Of a stretch of DNA of 33,264 nucleotides, positions 7,852 through 16,061 are shown one piece after another (within the stretch, counting starts at the first letter, position 1; every line of letters begins with the position of its first letter). The stretch spans positions 1-33,264 of the forward strand of contig JAFYQP010000003.1 in NCBI GenBank assembly GCA_017559855.1, written 5' to 3'. The notes below the pieces were generated by a model. It saw only the letters and a program-made list of their open reading frames with translations, did no database searches and was not told the origin of the DNA. The position numbers and the translations under genes were made by a program. The DNA is from Clostridia bacterium (GTDB taxonomy: Bacteria; Bacillota; Clostridia; Oscillospirales; JAAYXM01).

Positions 7852-8769
7852 CTAATTTTTATTCGGTGCAAACTGCACCTCACATTCCAATTCAACGCCA
7901 AAATTTTTAAACACGGTTTCCTTTATATGTGATATAAGATTTTTAACGTCTGCACATGTGGCATTTCCTGTATTGACGATAAATCCCGCATGTTTTTCAG
8001 ACACTTGTGCACCGCCGATGCTAAATCCTTTAAGTCCGCTTTTTTCAATAAGTTCACCCGTAAAATGTCCGCGAGGACGCTTGAAGACGCTTCCTGCAGA
8101 TGGGATCCCTATCGGCTGTTTATCCACTCTTCGTAACGTAAAATCAGCCATTTTCGCCTCTATTAAATCTACATCACAAGGGGTAAGTTTTAACTTCGCT
8201 TCTAAAATCACACATCCCGGTTTTTTCTTAAAGCAACTTGTTCTGTATCCGAAATCAAGCGATTCGTTCGACAAAGTCATTAACATTCCACGCTCATTTA
8301 TAAATGTAACGCTCTCCACAATCCGGCTCATCTCGCCGTCATATGCACCGGCATTCATAAAAATTGCACCACCGAGAGTGCCGGGTATTCCACAGGCAAA
8401 TTCCATGCCTGAAAGCCCCGATCGCTTTGCTACGTTTGACAATTTCGCAAGAGATTTACCGGCTGATGCAACTATGTAATCACCATTTATCGTGTGTAAA
8501 TCATTTGAAATTTCAAACACGACACCGGATATTCCCTCATCATCAACAAGAAGGTTGCTTCCGTTACCGATAATAAATGGCTCGATACCAAGTTCTTTTG
8601 CCTTGCATACCGCTTTTTCAACAACGTTTGAGGTTTTTAAACTGCAAAAAACTTCAGCAGGACCACCGATTTTAAACGTTGTATGTCTACTCATCGGCTC
8701 ATTCTCGAAAATTTCTATATCCGGATGTCCTCTGAGATATTTACACAATTGTTTTAGTTTCGTTTCCAT
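7852..8769 (-). CDS. murB: UDP-N-acetylenolpyruvoylglucosamine reductase
   Basis: FAD-dependent reduction of UDP-GlcNAc-enolpyruvate to UDP-MurNAc, the second committed step of peptidoglycan synthesis. Motifs in order: NEPMSRHTTFKIGG (N-terminus), IIGNGSNLLVDDEG (FAD-binding), GIPGTLGGAIFMNAGAY, FGYRTSCFK, and the C-terminal catalytic PSAGSVFKRP with GFSIGGAQVSEKHAGFIVN. Length 305 residues matches type II MurB of Firmicutes. I start at ATG 8769, seven bases after AAGGTGG; an in-frame GTG at 8775 is possible but sits inside that ribosome binding site. It is followed by rapZ. Confidence 0.96.
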   Translation of the reverse strand: METKLKQLCKYLRGHPDIEIFENEPMSRHTTFKIGGPAEVFCSLKTSNVVEKAVCKAKELGIEPFIIGNGSNLLVDDEGISGVVFEISNDLHTINGDYIVASAGKSLAKLSNVAKRSGLSGMEFACGIPGTLGGAIFMNAGAYDGEMSRIVESVTFINERGMLMTLSNESLDFGYRTSCFKKKPGCVILEAKLKLTPCDVDLIEAKMADFTLRRVDKQPIGIPSAGSVFKRPRGHFTGELIEKSGLKGFSIGGAQVSEKHAGFIVNTGNATCADVKNLISHIKETVFKNFGVELECEVQFAPNKN

Positions 8770-8806
8770 AGCCACACCACCTTACTATATTGTACCACAA
8801 AAAAGT

Positions 8807-10099
8807 TCAAATTAAAACACCCATAAGGTAATCATCTTTCACTTTTTTAATTTCAACGTTCATTACTTGATTTTTAAGGTCACGCTCACTTCTCACGCGG
8901 ACGGGGATATAATTTTCAGAATGTCCCTGCCACATACCGTCGCAAACCTCTTCAAACAATACGCTGCACGCTTTACCCACTTGTTTTTCCCAAAACACAT
9001 ACCGCATCCGCATTTCAACCGCAGATGCAAATGCTGCACGTTCTTCTTTGATGCTTTTTTCTATTTGATCCGACATTTTTGCCGCAGGCGTTCCCTCACG
9101 CTTTGAATATGGGAAAATATGCATCATACTGAAATCGCATTTTTTTATAAATTCCAGAGTTTCGTCAAATTCTTCATTCGTCTCACCGGGGAATCCTACA
9201 ATTAAGTCGGTAGTTATTGCACAATTTTCAAAATTTTCTCTTATAAGTTTTACCGACTTTAAATAACGTGCAGTGTCGTACTTTCTTCTCATACGGGCAA
9301 GTGTTGCATCCGAACCGCTTTGAAGGGATAGATGAAACTGCGGACATAGATTTTTAAAATCCTTTAAAAGATTACAAAATCCCTCGTCAATCGTACGTGG
9401 CTCAAGTGAACCTAAACGGATTCTCACATTTGGTACCGCTTTGCAAATTTCCGCAATAAGTTCGCCGATTTCCCTTTTGGGTTTTAGGTCAACACCATAT
9501 GAGGATATCTCAATACCTGTAATTATAATCTCACGATAACCCTCTCTCTCAAGACGTTTCGCCTCTGATACTGCAAGGTCAAAAGGCATTGAACGGATAG
9601 GGCCTCGTGTATACGGAATAATACAGTACGTGCAGAAATTAACGCATCCGTCCTGAACTTTCAGCATTGCACGGGTATGATGAGACAGTCCGCCTGCAGG
9701 TAAAATTTCAAACTCCCGACGGGCAAGTGCTTTATCGACGCTTATCTGCATTTGTCTGTCCTCTACCGCTTTTTCAATCATATCGAAAAACGCCCGCTTG
9801 TCGTTGGTTCCCGATACAACGTGCACACCCTCTATCGCCGCCGCACCGTCGGGATTCGCCTGAGAAAAACATCCACACACCGCAATAACCGAGTCTTTAT
9901 TTGCACGTATTGTTTTGCGTATAAGTTGGCGTGATTTCTTGTCACTAACAGCGGTGACACTACACGTGTTTATAACGAAAGCATCGGCACCCTCTGAAAA
10001 CGGCACTATAACGTGACCTTTTTCTTTTGCGATAAGTTCAAGCGCCTGAGTTTCAAACTGATTAACTTTACACCCCAAGGTTGCAAAGGCTATTCGCAT
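8807..10099 (-). CDS. mtaB: tRNA (N6-threonylcarbamoyladenosine(37)) methylthiotransferase
   Basis: Radical-SAM enzyme that converts t6A37 to ms2t6A37 in ANN-decoding tRNAs. The N-terminal methylthiotransferase domain has three Cys (TLGCKVNQFE, NTCSVT, AVCGCFSQ) for one cluster. The radical-SAM motif CVNFCTYCIIPYTRG supplies the second, followed by GIEISSYG, LGSLEP, LSLQSGSD, TDLIVGFPGE and a C-terminal TRAM-like domain. The sequence TLGCKVNQFETQ and length (430 residues) fit MtaB rather than MiaB or RimO. I choose ATG 10099, nine bases after GGAG; an in-frame TTG at 10114 overlaps that ribosome binding site. It is the first gene of the minus-strand block, and its promoter is not clear. Confidence 0.93.
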   Translation of the reverse strand: MRIAFATLGCKVNQFETQALELIAKEKGHVIVPFSEGADAFVINTCSVTAVSDKKSRQLIRKTIRANKDSVIAVCGCFSQANPDGAAAIEGVHVVSGTNDKRAFFDMIEKAVEDRQMQISVDKALARREFEILPAGGLSHHTRAMLKVQDGCVNFCTYCIIPYTRGPIRSMPFDLAVSEAKRLEREGYREIIITGIEISSYGVDLKPKREIGELIAEICKAVPNVRIRLGSLEPRTIDEGFCNLLKDFKNLCPQFHLSLQSGSDATLARMRRKYDTARYLKSVKLIRENFENCAITTDLIVGFPGETNEEFDETLEFIKKCDFSMMHIFPYSKREGTPAAKMSDQIEKSIKEERAAFASAVEMRMRYVFWEKQVGKACSVLFEEVCDGMWQGHSENYIPVRVRSERDLKNQVMNVEIKKVKDDYLMGVLI

Positions 10100-10129
10100 A
10101 AGTAATTTCTCCAAATTTTATATTTATAC

Positions 10130-10159
10130 TTGCAAAATTTATCCTATTAGTATTATAAT
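10130..10159 (+). promoter_or_regulatory. Promoter of the HPr-like gene
   Basis: Plus strand: -35 TTGCAA (10130-10135), 18-base spacer, -10 TATAAT (10154-10159); start near 10166. It lies in the divergent region with mtaB, about 30 bases upstream of the mtaB start. Confidence 0.7.
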
Positions 10160-10211
10160 GGATAAAGTTGATATTAGGCAATAGAAAATCTCAAAATTAG
10201 GGGGCGATTTT

Positions 10212-10448
10212 TTGACCGCTTTTAATATTAAACTTTCATCTATCAACGATGTTAAAGCACTTGTAAATGCCGCAACCGAGATGGAGTGTGAAATTGACCT
10301 TATTTCAGGTCGATATGTAATCAATGCAAAGTCTTTAATCGGCATATTCAGCATTGACCTTACAAAGCCTATCACCGTTGAAGTGCATGGCAGTGACGAC
10401 GAGGCTGCTCGTTTCAAAGAAATACTCGGTGACTGTATAGTTGAATAG
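10212..10448 (+). CDS. HPr/Crh-like protein without the phosphocarrier histidine
   Basis: A 78-residue protein starting at TTG 10212 behind AGGGGGCGA. The C-terminal half follows the HPr pattern: YVINAKSLIGIFSIDL around residues 35-50 corresponds to the HPr segment KSIMGVMSLG, with Ser41 at the place of the regulatory Ser46, then a TVEVHGSDDEAARF strand-helix. The N-terminal half has no HARPA motif and no His at position 15, so it cannot act as a PTS phosphocarrier. In B. subtilis Crh, an HPr paralogue lacking His15, is phosphorylated on Ser46 by HPrK and serves CcpA; crh lies in the yvcJ-yvcK-whiA operon there. A similar regulatory role is plausible but unproven. The gene stands alone between its own promoter and a strong terminator. 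Confidence 0.8.
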   Translation: MTAFNIKLSSINDVKALVNAATEMECEIDLISGRYVINAKSLIGIFSIDLTKPITVEVHGSDDEAARFKEILGDCIVE

Positions 10449-10450
10449 CG

Positions 10451-10490
10451 AAAACGGTTGAAGGGAACCTTCAACCGTTTTTTATTTTAT
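10451..10490. terminator. Bidirectional terminator between the HPr-like gene and dacF
   Basis: A 14-bp stem (10451-10464 with 10468-10481, loop GAA) is followed by TTTATTTTAT on the plus strand. On the minus strand the stem ends in TTTTCG. The stop codon of dacF lies inside the stem, so the two convergent genes share it. Confidence 0.88.
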
Positions 10491-11547
10491 CAAGCACTTT
10501 TTCAAACAAGCCCTTTTTCTGCGACAAGACAATATCCCTATCTGCAAGTAAGTCCACCTTTTTTATTGTTTCTCCGTTTTTGATTATACGAATCTCCCCC
10601 ACCTTATCGCCCTTTAAAACAGGTGCATAACGAAAACGAGGAAGGTATATTTTCTTTTCTATCTCGTCTGCATTTGCTGATGTAACACAAAAATCGCACT
10701 CTGCCACAGCAGAAACACGACCATTTCCCGCGATCGGAAGCGTTGCCACTACCTGACCATCACTGCAGATTTTTGTGCATTTGAAATTATCAAACCCGAA
10801 ATCGTAAAGTTTTAAATGGTCATCCCAATCATTAGGATCAGCCAAAGTCACAACCACAAGCCGCATCCCATCTTTTTCGCCGCTTGACACAAGACATCTG
10901 CCCGCCGCTTTTGTAAATCCGGTTTTAACTCCATCTATTTCATTCCGCATTTTAAGCAGTTTATTGTGATTTGCAAAACTTCTTCCCTCGGATGTGTAAT
11001 TTTTTGACGATACAATAGCCCTGAATGTTTCGTTTTTCATAGCATATGCGGTAAGTCGTGCCATATCATACGCGGTGGAGTAGTGATTGTCATCAGGAAG
11101 ACCGTGTGGATTTGCGAAATTGGTGTTTTCCATTCCAAGTATATTTGCTTTCTCATTCATAAGTTTTACGAAGGATGCGATATCGCCCGATACATATTGT
11201 GCGAGAGTTTCCGCCGCATCATTCCCCGATTTAAGCATAAGTCCGTAGAGCAGAGTTTTTACACTTATCCGTTCTCCTTCCTTTAGATAAATGGACGTAC
11301 CTTCAATCCCAACCTGTTCGGGTTTGACCTCAACCACATCTTCTAAATCTCCATTTTCAATGGCTAAAATTGCGGTCATTATCTTTGTAGTTGATGCAAT
11401 TGGTCTCTTTTCATAAGCGTTTTTCTCATACAATACGGTTCTATTTCTTGCCTCAAGCAAAATTGCACTTTTAGCAGACGTATCAATCGCCATTGTTTGA
11501 AACGCAAAAGCAGAGCACAAAAGAATTGCAATAAAAATTCTCTTCAT
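10471..11547 (-). CDS. dacF: D-alanyl-D-alanine carboxypeptidase (penicillin-binding protein, S11 family)
   Basis: Trims the terminal D-Ala from peptidoglycan stem peptides outside the membrane. A Sec signal peptide (MKRIFIAILLCSAFAFQTMA) is followed by the S11 active-site triad: STTK (SxxK with the nucleophilic Ser) near residue 51, SGN in LKSGNDAAE near 110, and KTG in VKTGFTKAAGR near 210. A C-terminal beta-rich PBP5_C-like domain and a short amphipathic tail (EKVLDKIKNG) suggest membrane-surface anchoring. I start at ATG 11547, after GGAGG; the frame extends upstream but without a signal. Length 358 fits DacF, often expressed in spore formers. It stands downstream of ytfJ but is separated from it by a terminator, so a promoter must lie in the short gap; I could not place it clearly. 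Confidence 0.93.
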   Translation of the reverse strand: MKRIFIAILLCSAFAFQTMAIDTSAKSAILLEARNRTVLYEKNAYEKRPIASTTKIMTAILAIENGDLEDVVEVKPEQVGIEGTSIYLKEGERISVKTLLYGLMLKSGNDAAETLAQYVSGDIASFVKLMNEKANILGMENTNFANPHGLPDDNHYSTAYDMARLTAYAMKNETFRAIVSSKNYTSEGRSFANHNKLLKMRNEIDGVKTGFTKAAGRCLVSSGEKDGMRLVVVTLADPNDWDDHLKLYDFGFDNFKCTKICSDGQVVATLPIAGNGRVSAVAECDFCVTSANADEIEKKIYLPRFRYAPVLKGDKVGEIRIIKNGETIKKVDLLADRDIVLSQKKGLFEKVLDKIKNG

Positions 11548-11586
11548 CAAAATACCTCCACAGAAAATTTTATTCTGCAAAGGGTG

Positions 11587-11626
11587 AAAAAATACCGTTG
11601 CTTTACCAAGTAAAACAACGGTATTT
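11587..11626. terminator. Terminator after ytfJ
   Basis: An 11-bp stem AAATACCGTTG/CAACGGTATTT plus an inner TTTAC/GTAAA pairing, with TTTTTTC on the minus strand, ends the M50-scpA-scpB-DUF2953-ytfJ operon. It is nearly symmetric, with a U-run on the plus strand as well. Confidence 0.88.
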
Positions 11627-11627
11627 T

Positions 11628-12014
11628 TTATTTGTCGGTTTCTTTGTCCTTTTTAAAGCAATCGCTGATTTTGTCGATTACGCCGGGTACCATTTCCACA
11701 ATTCTGTCAGCGGTATTGCCGGGTGCAGTTGCCATAGGGAGCAGTCGCACATTCTCGCCGTTTATAATCAAAAATCCAACCGGCGAGATAGTTGCACCCG
11801 CACCTGCACCTCCGCCGAATTTAATTCCGGTCTGAGGTTCTTTTCCAAAGTCAGAGCCACCGGACGCAAAGCCGAACGATACCTTCGAAATCGGGATAAT
11901 TGTCATTCCCTCCGGAGTGCTGATAGGTGAACCGATAATGGTGTTTACGTCCAACATACTCTTGATTTTTTCCATAGTGGTTGCTAAAACATCGTTAAGT
12001 GCATGATCTGCCAT
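11628..12014 (-). CDS. ytfJ: GerW/YtfJ-family spore protein
   Basis: A 128-residue protein of the YtfJ (GerW) family. Recognisable blocks are VIGSPI-like NTIIGSPISTPEGMTIIPISKV near residue 25, a Gly-rich centre (FGFASGGSDF, GGGAGAGA), and PVGFLIINGENVRLLP near residue 90. In B. subtilis GerW is a sporulation-expressed protein needed for normal germination; its biochemistry is unknown. ATG at 12014 directly abuts the DUF2953 stop. The family's usual partner, a DUF2953 gene, lies immediately upstream, as here. Presence suggests a spore-forming lineage but does not prove the organism sporulates. Confidence 0.93.
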   Translation of the reverse strand: MADHALNDVLATTMEKIKSMLDVNTIIGSPISTPEGMTIIPISKVSFGFASGGSDFGKEPQTGIKFGGGAGAGATISPVGFLIINGENVRLLPMATAPGNTADRIVEMVPGVIDKISDCFKKDKETDK

Positions 12015-12569
12015 TTAAATCTTCCCTTCCTGTTTGTTTTTTATTTCCATATACTTTTTTATAAAAATGTAACCCGGATATATAAGTTGCCAAATTGCGA
12101 TAGAAACACCCACACTTAAAACCACAAGTATTTCCTTCGCCTCATAATCCACATCAACGTTTATCTCTTTTTTTCTGATAGTAAAATTGTTCTCAAGTGG
12201 CGGAAGTATTATTCCGCACACCGCCGCAGATGATCCGAAGAGCATTGCGGTTTTAAACGCATTGTCACTTGCTATTTTAACATCTGCACACAATTTGTCA
12301 ATCCTGATGCATTTCACGGTTTTACCGAACACTTCAAGGCATAAGCCTATAAGGTCTTTAACTTCACCGATCGGCACACCCTTTTTCTTTTGTTCCGTAG
12401 ACGTTTTTGCCTTCGGCTTACTTTCCTTTTTTTCAGACGGAAAACGCAATTTATAAAACGAAATTTTAAACTTACCGCGAAAACCGTCACAATCGTAGGT
12501 TAGCTCAACTTTTATTCTGATTAATAAGACAAGCAACAAAAGCACAAGAATACTCAAAAGCACCCACAC
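12015..12569 (-). CDS. DUF2953 membrane-anchored protein
   Basis: A 184-residue protein with an N-terminal membrane segment (LLSILVLLLLVLLIRI) followed by VELTYDCDGFRGKFKISFYKL, a Lys-rich linker (residues about 48-66), then beta-rich sequence and a second hydrophobic stretch near 150 (LVVLSVGVSIAIWQLIY). This pattern and the position before ytfJ match the DUF2953 family. The start is GTG at 12569, nine bases after AGGAGG, which is made by the last codons of scpB; an ATG at 12576 is out of frame and closes quickly. The family function is unknown; co-occurrence with GerW suggests a spore-related role. Confidence 0.85.
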   Translation of the reverse strand: MWVLLSILVLLLLVLLIRIKVELTYDCDGFRGKFKISFYKLRFPSEKKESKPKAKTSTEQKKKGVPIGEVKDLIGLCLEVFGKTVKCIRIDKLCADVKIASDNAFKTAMLFGSSAAVCGIILPPLENNFTIRKKEINVDVDYEAKEILVVLSVGVSIAIWQLIYPGYIFIKKYMEIKNKQEGKI

Positions 12570-12573
12570 GGCA

Positions 12574-13134
12574 TTAAGCCTCCTCGGTTTGCAGGAATGT
12601 CAACTGCTCGCTTCCGTCCTCTTCAAATTCAGGCAGCGGCGGCAGATCGTCAGTATTGCTAAGACCAAAAGTGCGAAGAAAATCATGTGTCGTTTTAAAC
12701 AACATAGGTCTGCCCGGCACGTCAAGACGTCCTGCTTCTTCGATTAGTCCTTTTTCGATTAGTGTTGATACGGAATACGTACTGTCAACACCTCGCACCT
12801 GCTCAATATATGCTCTTGTTACCGGTTGACGGTATGCAACGATTGCAAGAACCTCAAGCAAAGCGGGAGAAAGTCTGGCTGCACGGCGGGTTTCCATAAC
12901 CGCACGGATCTTGTCCGCATATTCGGGCGAAGAACACATCTGCAACGTTCTCTCCAAACGCACAATGCGAATTCCTCTTTTTTCAAAACTGTATGAGTCC
13001 ATAAGATTCTGTGCAATACGCTCCACACTCTCTGCCTCTACCTCAAGGGTTGCGGCGATTCTGTCAATTGAAACGGGATCTCCTGAGGCAAACAGTATCG
13101 CCTCTATTGCACGTTCTATTTCTTTGATTTCCAT
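12574..13134 (-). CDS. scpB: Segregation and condensation protein B
   Basis: ScpB is a winged-helix subunit of the SMC-ScpAB condensin complex that organises and segregates the chromosome. Its 186 residues start MEIKEIERAIEAILFASGDPV, then LERTLQMCSSPEYADKIRAV, and the typical LSPALLEVLAIVAYRQPVTRAYIEQVRGVDS block near 85-120, then GRPMLFKTTHDFLRTFGL. Only three bases separate it from scpA and four from the DUF2953 gene, so translation is coupled. The ribosome binding site is moderate (AGAGGA). Confidence 0.96.
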   Translation of the reverse strand: MEIKEIERAIEAILFASGDPVSIDRIAATLEVEAESVERIAQNLMDSYSFEKRGIRIVRLERTLQMCSSPEYADKIRAVMETRRAARLSPALLEVLAIVAYRQPVTRAYIEQVRGVDSTYSVSTLIEKGLIEEAGRLDVPGRPMLFKTTHDFLRTFGLSNTDDLPPLPEFEEDGSEQLTFLQTEEA

Positions 13135-13137
13135 AAA

Positions 13138-13854
13138 CTATTCCTCTTCTGTCAGGCTTATTTCAGGATCATTTTCTTCTCCGATTTTAATCTTTCCCGA
13201 TTTGCAAAGTTCAAGTACCGCAAGGAAAGTTGCAACCACTTCCGAACGGGTTTTTACTTTAGTGAAAAGACTTTTAAATCCTACTTTTCCTGCATTTAAA
13301 ATTCGTTTTAGAATAAACGCAACCTTTGCGGAGACCGAATAAATTTCCCGTCCCACAATTCCCGTAAAATTGCTTACGGGCGGTGGAAGTGCATGGTCTG
13401 CACGGTCGAGCATTTTAACAATTGCATCGGACAAATCCGTTTTATTATGAGAAAATCTGTAAGACTTGTCCGGTGTAATACACTCAGGCTCTTTTACGAA
13501 TATATCACGACCTACCTCGTACTTGGTAGAAAGCAGTCCACTTACCTCTTTGAATTTCTGATACTCAAGAAGCATTTGAACGAGAGTTGCACGGGGATCA
13601 TCCTCTTCCTCATTCTCCTCGTGGCGTGGCAAGAGCATCTTTGATTTAATATACAGAAGTTGTGCACTCATTGCCACAAACTCACTCTCCAAGTCGAGAT
13701 CTCGAATTTCCATATTGGCAAGTGCCGCATCGTACTGTTCCAATATCTCGGCAACGGGGATGTCGTAAATATTAACTTTATTTTTTGATATAAGGTGCAA
13801 AAGCAGGTCCAGCGGCCCGTCAAATGCTGAGAGATGATACTGAATTTCCGTCAT
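13138..13854 (-). CDS. scpA: Segregation and condensation protein A
   Basis: ScpA is the kleisin that bridges the SMC heads. The N-terminus YHLSAFDGPLDLLLHLISKNK is the ScpA signature, followed by IYDIPVAEILEQY, a YIKSKMLLP helix and an acidic linker (EENEEEDDP). The C-terminal winged helix is near residue 170-230 (REIYSVSAKVAFIL..., VATFLAVLELCKSGKI). Length 238 matches the family. ATG 13854 begins one base after the stop of the M50 protease gene, so the two are coupled. Confidence 0.96.
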   Translation of the reverse strand: MTEIQYHLSAFDGPLDLLLHLISKNKVNIYDIPVAEILEQYDAALANMEIRDLDLESEFVAMSAQLLYIKSKMLLPRHEENEEEDDPRATLVQMLLEYQKFKEVSGLLSTKYEVGRDIFVKEPECITPDKSYRFSHNKTDLSDAIVKMLDRADHALPPPVSNFTGIVGREIYSVSAKVAFILKRILNAGKVGFKSLFTKVKTRSEVVATFLAVLELCKSGKIKIGEENDPEISLTEEE

Positions 13855-13855
13855 C

Positions 13856-14509
13856 TTATAACCCCACTATTAAACATAACATTTCATAAACAAAACTTCT
13901 GATTTGCGTAATCAAACCGTTAAAAATCGGAATATTGAGAAGCAAAATCAAAATTATAAAACCGTACTGCTCATAACGCATTATTTTAAAATAAATGCGT
14001 TCGGGCAGGATGGAATTTAAAATTTTCGAGCCGTCAAGCGGCGGAATCGGTATTAAATTGAATATGGCAAGACCAACGTTTAAAATCGCAAATATCTGCA
14101 CAAACGTTGCCGCACCTAAAATCAATTCAAAAACAAATTCAGATGCAATCGGAATACTTGAAAGTATTTTAAGTATCAAAAGTGCAACGGTTGCGAGTAA
14201 TAAATTCGACGCAGGACCTGCAAAAGCAGTAAGTGCCATACCACCTCTTCGGTTCTTGAAATAACATGGGTTAACCGGAACCGGTTTTGCCCAACCGAAT
14301 TTAAAAAGAATCATGGCAATAAGTCCCCATACGTCAATATGCTTTATGGGGTTTAACGTAAGTCTTCCTGCATTTTTTGCGGTTCTATCGCCCAGAAGAT
14401 ACGCGACAAACCCGTGTGCCATCTCGTGAAGCACGATTGTAAAGAATGCTGCAGGAATAATCATCCAATTGTAGCCTGTAAATAAATTTGCTATACTTCG
14501 AGAAATCAT
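13856..14509 (-). CDS. Site-2 protease family (M50) integral membrane metalloprotease
   Basis: A 217-residue membrane protein with zinc motif HEMAHG (HExxH) near residue 25 and the second motif NLIPIPPLDGSKIL near residue 145 (N-x-x-P-x-P-x-L-D-G), flanked by hydrophobic segments. This is the short YwhC/Rv-type rhomboid-like M50 protease without PDZ domain that commonly precedes scpA in Clostridia; substrate unknown. I start at ATG 14509; the longer frame to 14629 crosses the promoter and must be untranslated. The ribosome binding site is weak (AGAG five bases upstream, or GGAG further off). It heads the operon ending with ytfJ. Confidence 0.9.
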   Translation of the reverse strand: MISRSIANLFTGYNWMIIPAAFFTIVLHEMAHGFVAYLLGDRTAKNAGRLTLNPIKHIDVWGLIAMILFKFGWAKPVPVNPCYFKNRRGGMALTAFAGPASNLLLATVALLILKILSSIPIASEFVFELILGAATFVQIFAILNVGLAIFNLIPIPPLDGSKILNSILPERIYFKIMRYEQYGFIILILLLNIPIFNGLITQIRSFVYEMLCLIVGL

Positions 14510-14545
14510 AAGAACTCTATATCTCCATTCTTCCCCTTTTAAAGT

Positions 14546-14574
14546 ATTATAACAATTTTTTCCGCAAATTACAA
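14546..14574 (-). promoter_or_regulatory. Promoter of the M50-scpA-scpB-DUF2953-ytfJ operon
   Basis: Minus strand: -35 TTGTAA (14574-14569), 17-base spacer, -10 TATAAT (14551-14546). Start near 14539, leader about 30 bases. Confidence 0.75.
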
Positions 14575-14600
14575 CTAATTTTATAAAATCATTTCCAAGC

Positions 14601-14639
14601 ACAAACCGCCTTGAGAGGAACACTCTCAAGGCGGTTTGT
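14601..14639. terminator. Perfect 17-bp inverted repeat after the S1-domain gene
   Basis: Stem 14601-14617 / 14623-14639 with loop GAACA begins right after the stop of the S1 gene. The U-run is weak on both strands (TTTGT on one side, GCTTGG after the stem on the minus strand), so termination may be incomplete, but no other terminator separates it from the next operon. Confidence 0.7.
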
Positions 14640-15590
14640 TTATCGCATTTCTTTGAAATCAGTATATATATTTTTCTTCACGCATCCGTCAGGTGAATAA
14701 CGCCACACGTCAATTCTGCCGGATTTAATAAAATAATTTATATTGTATCTATCCTCACAAATATCATTTAAAACATCAATTATAATCAGTTTAATTTTCA
14801 TTCTATCATAGGCGATATTTTTTATAAATACTGATACCTCGTCACCTTCGAAAAGGCCTTCTTTCTTCTCGGCAAGTCCGGATAAATTAGGAGCAAGTTC
14901 TACGAAAACGCCGTAATCTTCAACGCCTCTTACAACGCCTCGCACGGTCTGCCCCATTTCAAAAAGTTCTGCATTTTCCTGCCACGTGCCCAGCAATTCA
15001 CGATGTGTAAGTGCTATCCGCTTTTCTTCTCTATTCACCGACAGTACTGCGGCAAAAATTTCCTGCCCTACAAAAAATCTATCTCTCGGATGCCCGATTC
15101 GTGATACGGAAATATTCTCTATGCCAATAAGTGAAATGTTGCCGCAACCTATATCTACGAAAGCACCGAATGATTCAAGATGAGTTATACGTGCGGGGAT
15201 TATATCACCCGCTTTAAGGTTATGTAAAAGGTAGTCTATACTCTCCTCTTGGGCTGCTTTTCTTGACAATATGAGATTTAGATCACCGTTTTCCAGAAGT
15301 TCCACGCTAACGACTTTTACCGCAACGGGTTTTCCCACTCTGGATATAACCGCAATTTCTCGCACCATGCCCTCGTCAATACCAATCGCCGCATCACATC
15401 GAGGTACGATACCCGTGAACTTGCCTAATTTAACAACCAGATTATGTGCCGCATCACAGAGCGTCACCCTGCCCTCTATAGTTATATTGTTCTCCATCGC
15501 AAGTCTGAGTGCGGCAATGGTTGCGGTATTTCTTTTGTTTTCCTCTGTATCGATAAGTGAGCCTTCCGGCAAAAAATTTCCCTTTAACAT
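14640..15590 (-). CDS. Protein with three S1 RNA-binding repeats
   Basis: A 316-residue protein starting at ATG 15590 behind AAGGAGG (the open frame reaches 15626 without a start signal). After a short N-terminus it has a divergent S1 repeat (about 40-105, TIEGRVTLCDAAHNLVV), a canonical S1 repeat (about 130-200: LKAGDIIPARITHLESFGAF, ISLIGIENISVSRI, ALTHRELLGTW) and a third (about 210-270: GQTVRGVVRGVEDYGVFVEL, LSGLAEKKEG). Clostridia often carry such shortened S1 homologues; they probably bind mRNA or ribosomes, but this is not shown. It follows rplT after a terminator and may be expressed by read-through or by a promoter I could not place. Confidence 0.85.
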   Translation of the reverse strand: MLKGNFLPEGSLIDTEENKRNTATIAALRLAMENNITIEGRVTLCDAAHNLVVKLGKFTGIVPRCDAAIGIDEGMVREIAVISRVGKPVAVKVVSVELLENGDLNLILSRKAAQEESIDYLLHNLKAGDIIPARITHLESFGAFVDIGCGNISLIGIENISVSRIGHPRDRFFVGQEIFAAVLSVNREEKRIALTHRELLGTWQENAELFEMGQTVRGVVRGVEDYGVFVELAPNLSGLAEKKEGLFEGDEVSVFIKNIAYDRMKIKLIIIDVLNDICEDRYNINYFIKSGRIDVWRYSPDGCVKKNIYTDFKEMR

Positions 15591-15633
15591 ATTTTTCCTC
15601 CTTGCCTTTTTTATATGTATATGCAAGGGGGAT

Positions 15634-15666
15634 AAAAAAAGATGCAGGTTAAATCCTGCATCTTTT
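15634..15666 (-). terminator. Terminator of the infC-rpmI-rplT operon
   Basis: On the minus strand the stem GATGCAGG/CCTGCATC, extended by A/T pairs, ends in TTTTTTTATC. It lies 15 bases after the rplT stop. Confidence 0.92.
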
Positions 15667-15680
15667 AAAAATTAGTCGTC

Positions 15681-16028
15681 TTACTTAGCAATTTTGTCAA
15701 CGAGAGCCTTGAATGCCTCCGGATTAGCCTGAGCCATATCTGCGAGCATCTTACGGTTGATCTCGATACCTGCCTTCTTAAGACCGTTCATGAAACGGGA
15801 GTAGTTCATGCCGTTTGCCTTAGCAGCAGCAGAAATACGGGTAATCCATAAACGACGGAAGTCACGCTTCTTTAAGCGGCGACCAACATATGCGTAGGTT
15901 AAGGACTTCATTACAGCCTGGTTAGCCATCTTAAAGTGTTTGCTCTTAGCACCCCAGTAGCCCTTTGCCATCTTTAATATCTTTTTTCTTCTTTTGCGCG
16001 TCATCATTGCGCCTTTTACTCTAGCCAT
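15681..16028 (-). CDS. rplT: 50S ribosomal protein L20
   Basis: 115 residues with the L20 signature: [61 protein letters not shown] and [23 protein letters not shown]20 is an early large-subunit assembly protein and, in Firmicutes, can repress its own operon by binding the infC leader. ATG 16028 is preceded by GGAGG. It is last in the infC-rpmI-rplT operon. Confidence 0.98.
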   Translation of the reverse strand: MARVKGAMMTRKRRKKILKMAKGYWGAKSKHFKMANQAVMKSLTYAYVGRRLKKRDFRRLWITRISAAAKANGMNYSRFMNGLKKAGIEINRKMLADMAQANPEAFKALVDKIAK

Positions 16029-16061
16029 CTATATGTGCCTCCATTCTGAATTTTTCAAGTC

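Noticed and set aside
10139-10474. 111-residue minus-strand frame over the HPr-like gene
   Set aside because: It is antisense to the HPr-like gene, which has promoter, ribosome binding site and a terminator on the plus strand and a family match.
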